NCBI GenBank assembly: GCA_937921805.1 | Contig: CAKZUS010000216.1 | Coordinates: 1 to 7,570, forward strand | Source of the DNA: an uncultured Granulosicoccaceae bacterium | Lineage (GTDB): Bacteria > Pseudomonadota > Gammaproteobacteria > JABXHR01 | Reading direction: 5' to 3' | DNA length: 7,570 nt | In this document: one piece after another, positions 5,689 through 7,570 of the stretch | Position numbering within the stretch: position 1 is the first letter of the stretch | Layout: every line of letters starts with the position of its first letter | Position numbers and translations under genes: made by a program | The notes under the pieces: model-generated | Told to the model about the DNA's origin: nothing | Seen by the model: only the letters and a program-made list of their open reading frames with translations | Databases searched by the model: none

Positions 5689-6267
5689 TTATAGCGGGGC
5701 AAGCTCAAGCAGCAGCATATGCACCTGCCCCAAACGCTTTTGCTTGCGTATCGTCCAGCGGTCTGACTCCACGAGCGATGTGTGATCGCTTTGCACGGGC
5801 ATTTCTAGGTAGAGCAACGCACCAGGGCGTAGCCACGGCATGACGCCCGACAAGGCTGCTGCCCATAGCTGTGCATCAAAGGGAGGGTCAATAAACGCGA
5901 TGTCATAGCGAGGCTCTGCCGCTGCTCGCAGCCAGACTAGCGCATCGACACACTGTACCTTTGCCTCAGCTTGCAACTGCTCAGCGCTCGCGCGCAGTGC
6001 CGCGGCAGCGCGGCGGTCTTGCTCTAGCAACGTCGCATGAGCCGCCCCACGCGACAAGGCCTCAAAGGCGAGAGACCCCGTGCCCGCAAAAGCGTCCAGA
6101 CAGTGCGCACCAGCAATATGCCCCTGCAGCCAATTGAACAATACCTCGCGCCCGCGACTACCGCTGGGGCGCAGCCCAGGCAGTCGCGGCGCGACTAAGC
6201 GACGGCCACGCCATTGCCCACCGCTAATGCGCGCCTGTACTGCTTTGCTCGGGGTGTTACGATTCAT
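5689..6267 (-). CDS. rsmD: 16S rRNA (guanine(966)-N2)-methyltransferase RsmD
   Basis: RsmD methylates N2 of G966 in 16S rRNA using S-adenosylmethionine, acting on assembled 30S particles. The 192-residue product begins with the family core QARISGGQWRGRRL (11-24). The SAM-binding motif I is LDAFAGTGSLAFEALSRGA (57-75), the acidic end of motif II is E82, and the catalytic motif IV is IDPPF (126-130). The ATG at 6267 is chosen because GGAG lies 5 bases upstream and it gives a normal N-terminus. One departure stands out: the family segment I know as RPTTDRVRETLFNWL reads RPSGSRGREVLFNWL (33-47), losing the Thr-Thr-Asp. The gene diverges from ftsY with only 24 bases between start codons, and leads the rsmD-coaD-ferredoxin run. 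Confidence 0.93.
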   Translation of the reverse strand: MNRNTPSKAVQARISGGQWRGRRLVAPRLPGLRPSGSRGREVLFNWLQGHIAGAHCLDAFAGTGSLAFEALSRGAAHATLLEQDRRAAAALRASAEQLQAEAKVQCVDALVWLRAAAEPRYDIAFIDPPFDAQLWAAALSGVMPWLRPGALLYLEMPVQSDHTSLVESDRWTIRKQKRLGQVHMLLLELAPL

Positions 6268-6286
6268 GCTATCTCCAGCGCTTGTA

Positions 6287-6314
6287 ACACTATGGACTTT
6301 TTCCGCTTTGGCAA
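6287..6314 (-). promoter_or_regulatory. Possible rsmD promoter overlapping the ftsY start
   Basis: On the minus strand TTGCCA (6309-6314, five of six -35 bases) is followed after 16 bases by TAGTGT (6287-6292, three of six -10 bases). The -10 would cover the first base of the ftsY ATG. With 24 bases between the two start codons, each gene's promoter must lie at least partly in the other's coding sequence. The -10 match is weak. Confidence 0.3.
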
Positions 6315-7224
6315 ATCTCGCCAAGATTCTACGCCGAAACAAAGTCTGACCGAGCGACTGCGTCGCAGCGCCCTGGGCAGTGCAATTACCCGCTTGTTTA
6401 GTAGCGGCACACTCGACGAAGACACGCTCGAAGAACTCGAAGCCTTGCTGCTCTCTAGCGATATCGGCATGGAAGGGACCGAACGTATTTTAACAGCCGT
6501 CAAAGCGGGCGAAGGCAGCCCGCACGAGCGGCTGCGCCGTGCACTGTGTGAGTTGGGCGAACAGGTCGAAGAGCCTCTGCAGATTGACACCAGCACTGAC
6601 GAGCCCTTCGTCATTCTCGTCGTCGGCATCAACGGCTCGGGTAAAACAACGACTATCGGCAAACTCGCCCACCAAATGCAGGCGCAAGGCCTCTCCGTGA
6701 TGCTCGCAGCAGGTGACACCTTCCGCGCCGCCGCCGTCGAACAGCTACAGGTCTGGGGGGAACGCAACCACGTCCCGGTCATCGCCCAAGCCACCGGCGC
6801 AGATGCTGCCGCTGTTCTGCATGACGCCGTGAGTGCTGCACGCTCGCGCAAAATTGATGTGCTCATCGCCGACACGGCAGGGCGGCTGCACAACCACGAC
6901 GGCCTCATGGAAGAGCTGAAAAAAATCCGACGCGTAGTCCAGAAAAGCCTTGCGAGCGCTCCGCACGAGACACTACTAGTACTCGATGGCAGCACCGGCC
7001 AAAATGCCTTGCGCCAAGCACAGAGCTTTCATGATGCAATTGGCATCAGCGGCATTGCCGTCACCAAGCTCGATGGCTCGGCCAAAGGCGGCGTGGTTTT
7101 AAACCTCGCCAGCCAACTGCCCCTGCCCGTTCGCTTTATTGGCGTGGGCGAGAAAGTCGAAGACCTGCGCCACTACTGCGCGGCAGATTTTGTGGAGGCT
7201 CTGTTGGCGGAGAACGGCGCATGA
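6292..7224 (+). CDS. ftsY: Signal recognition particle receptor FtsY (short form)
   Basis: FtsY is the membrane-associated SRP receptor GTPase; it pairs with Ffh to deliver ribosomes making membrane proteins to the translocon. The 310-residue product contains the N domain (about 18-100) and the G domain. Visible motifs are the P-loop GINGSGKTT (112-120), DTFRAAAVEQL (142-152), DTAGR (194-198), TKLDG (258-262) and the GVGEKVEDL closing block (284-292). Before the N domain there are only some 17 residues (MDFFRFGKSRQDS...), so the long acidic A domain of E. coli FtsY (497 residues) is absent. The basic amphipathic helix LTERLRRSALGSAITRLF, which contacts lipid in FtsY, is kept. The ATG at 6292 has no clear Shine-Dalgarno. 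The stop overlaps the ftsE start (ATGA), the standard ftsY-ftsE operon junction. Confidence 0.96.
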   Translation: MDFFRFGKSRQDSTPKQSLTERLRRSALGSAITRLFSSGTLDEDTLEELEALLLSSDIGMEGTERILTAVKAGEGSPHERLRRALCELGEQVEEPLQIDTSTDEPFVILVVGINGSGKTTTIGKLAHQMQAQGLSVMLAAGDTFRAAAVEQLQVWGERNHVPVIAQATGADAAAVLHDAVSAARSRKIDVLIADTAGRLHNHDGLMEELKKIRRVVQKSLASAPHETLLVLDGSTGQNALRQAQSFHDAIGISGIAVTKLDGSAKGGVVLNLASQLPLPVRFIGVGEKVEDLRHYCAADFVEALLAENGA

Positions 7225-7562
7225 TTCGATTCGATCAAGTCAGCAAGCGCTACAGCGCAGGTGGCGAAGCGCTGAGCAATGTCAGCTTCCATCTTCCCGC
7301 GGGCGGCATGGCGTTTTTAACGGGTCGCTCTGGAGCAGGCAAAAGCACGCTACTTAAGCTTGTCGCGGCAATTGAACTACCCACCCGAGGGCAGGTGTTT
7401 ATCCAAGGAAAAAACGTCTCGCAACTCGCCCGACGACACATCCCCGCACTGCGCAGACGCATTGGCATTGTTTTTCAAAACCATCATTTGCTCGACGACC
7501 GCAGTGTTTTCGACAATGTCGCACTCCCGCTGCGCATCAGCGGGTTTTCGGCCCGGTCATAA
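7221..7562 (+). CDS. ftsE: Cell division ATP-binding protein FtsE (N-terminal half; frame interrupted at window end)
   Basis: FtsE is the ABC-type ATPase that, with FtsX, links the divisome to septal cell wall hydrolases. The readable 113 residues are clear FtsE: MIRFDQVSKRY at the start, Walker A GRSGAGKST (35-43), and the Q-loop block GIVFQNHHLL (82-91) followed by VFDNVALPL (96-104). The ATG at 7221 overlaps the ftsY stop and has GGAG 8 bases upstream. The frame meets TAA at 7560-7562, before the signature motif, Walker B and H-loop, and at about half the usual 220 residues. Only 8 bases follow. Reading on in the frame that assumes one missing base near 7551-7557 gives VIIAL, which fits the helix expected there, so a sequencing or assembly error near a contig end is as likely as a real break. 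Identity is secure; integrity is not. Confidence 0.85.
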   Translation: MIRFDQVSKRYSAGGEALSNVSFHLPAGGMAFLTGRSGAGKSTLLKLVAAIELPTRGQVFIQGKNVSQLARRHIPALRRRIGIVFQNHHLLDDRSVFDNVALPLRISGFSARS

Positions 7563-7570
7563 TTGCCCTG

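Noticed and set aside
5681..5700. GCCCC / GGGGC hairpin at the rsmD stop as a terminator
   Set aside because: The stem is short and no U-tract follows on the minus strand, so read-through into coaD is more likely.
6264..6995. Long serine-rich open frame antisense to ftsY
   Set aside because: Low-complexity shadow of ftsY codon usage, without recognisable domains or a ribosome site. ftsY has every expected GTPase motif.
1..7570. A novel defence, mobile or biosynthetic system
   Set aside because: Every sizeable stretch is covered by genes of known housekeeping families except one DUF4340-like gene. No repeats of CRISPR type, transposase, integrase, toxin-antitoxin or phage signature were seen.

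Overview
This is a dense chromosomal housekeeping segment from a gammaproteobacterium. The placement rests on three things: the L28, L33, MutM, CoaD, FolB and YfhL-type ferredoxin sequences closely follow those I know from that class; mutM and coaD still converge; and rsmD is divergent from ftsY-ftsE. In E. coli the related block is rpmB-rpmG-mutM facing coaD. In Pseudomonas the mutM, ferredoxin, coaD and ftsY-ftsE-ftsX genes also lie close together. I cannot name a genus. GC looks moderate to fairly high by eye (not computed), and no gene stands out as foreign. There is no sign of tRNA, rRNA, IS element, CRISPR array, toxin-antitoxin pair or phage gene.

Layout, left to right: (1) 1-563, minus strand: folB (dihydroneopterin aldolase) overlapping uppP (undecaprenyl-diphosphatase, cut by the window edge). 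(2) 564-1085, plus strand: a strong sigma70-like promoter and the ribosomal protein pair rpmB-rpmG, closed at 1099-1141 by a perfect 19-bp hairpin that can terminate transcription from both sides. (3) 1169-2338, minus strand: a DesA-like delta-9 fatty acid desaturase. (4) 2408-4018, plus strand: a membrane-anchored DUF4340-like protein of unknown function, then mutM (formamidopyrimidine-DNA glycosylase). (5) 4033-6267, minus strand: rsmD, coaD, a 2[4Fe-4S] ferredoxin and a YcgR/PilZ c-di-GMP-binding protein, probably largely co-transcribed. (6) 6292-7570, plus strand: ftsY overlapping ftsE by ATGA. FtsY is short and ftsE meets an in-frame stop just before the window ends.

The genes serve unrelated core tasks: folate synthesis, lipid carrier recycling, ribosome assembly and rRNA methylation, membrane lipid unsaturation, repair of oxidised bases, CoA synthesis, signal-recognition-particle targeting and division. 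I found no convincing new system. The points most worth checking are the interrupted ftsE frame, the near-minimal FtsY, the altered N-terminal motif of RsmD, the PilZ protein with an acidic insert at the end of the rsmD-coaD-ferredoxin run, the DUF4340-like gene before mutM, and a 10-bp tandem repeat upstream of coaD.
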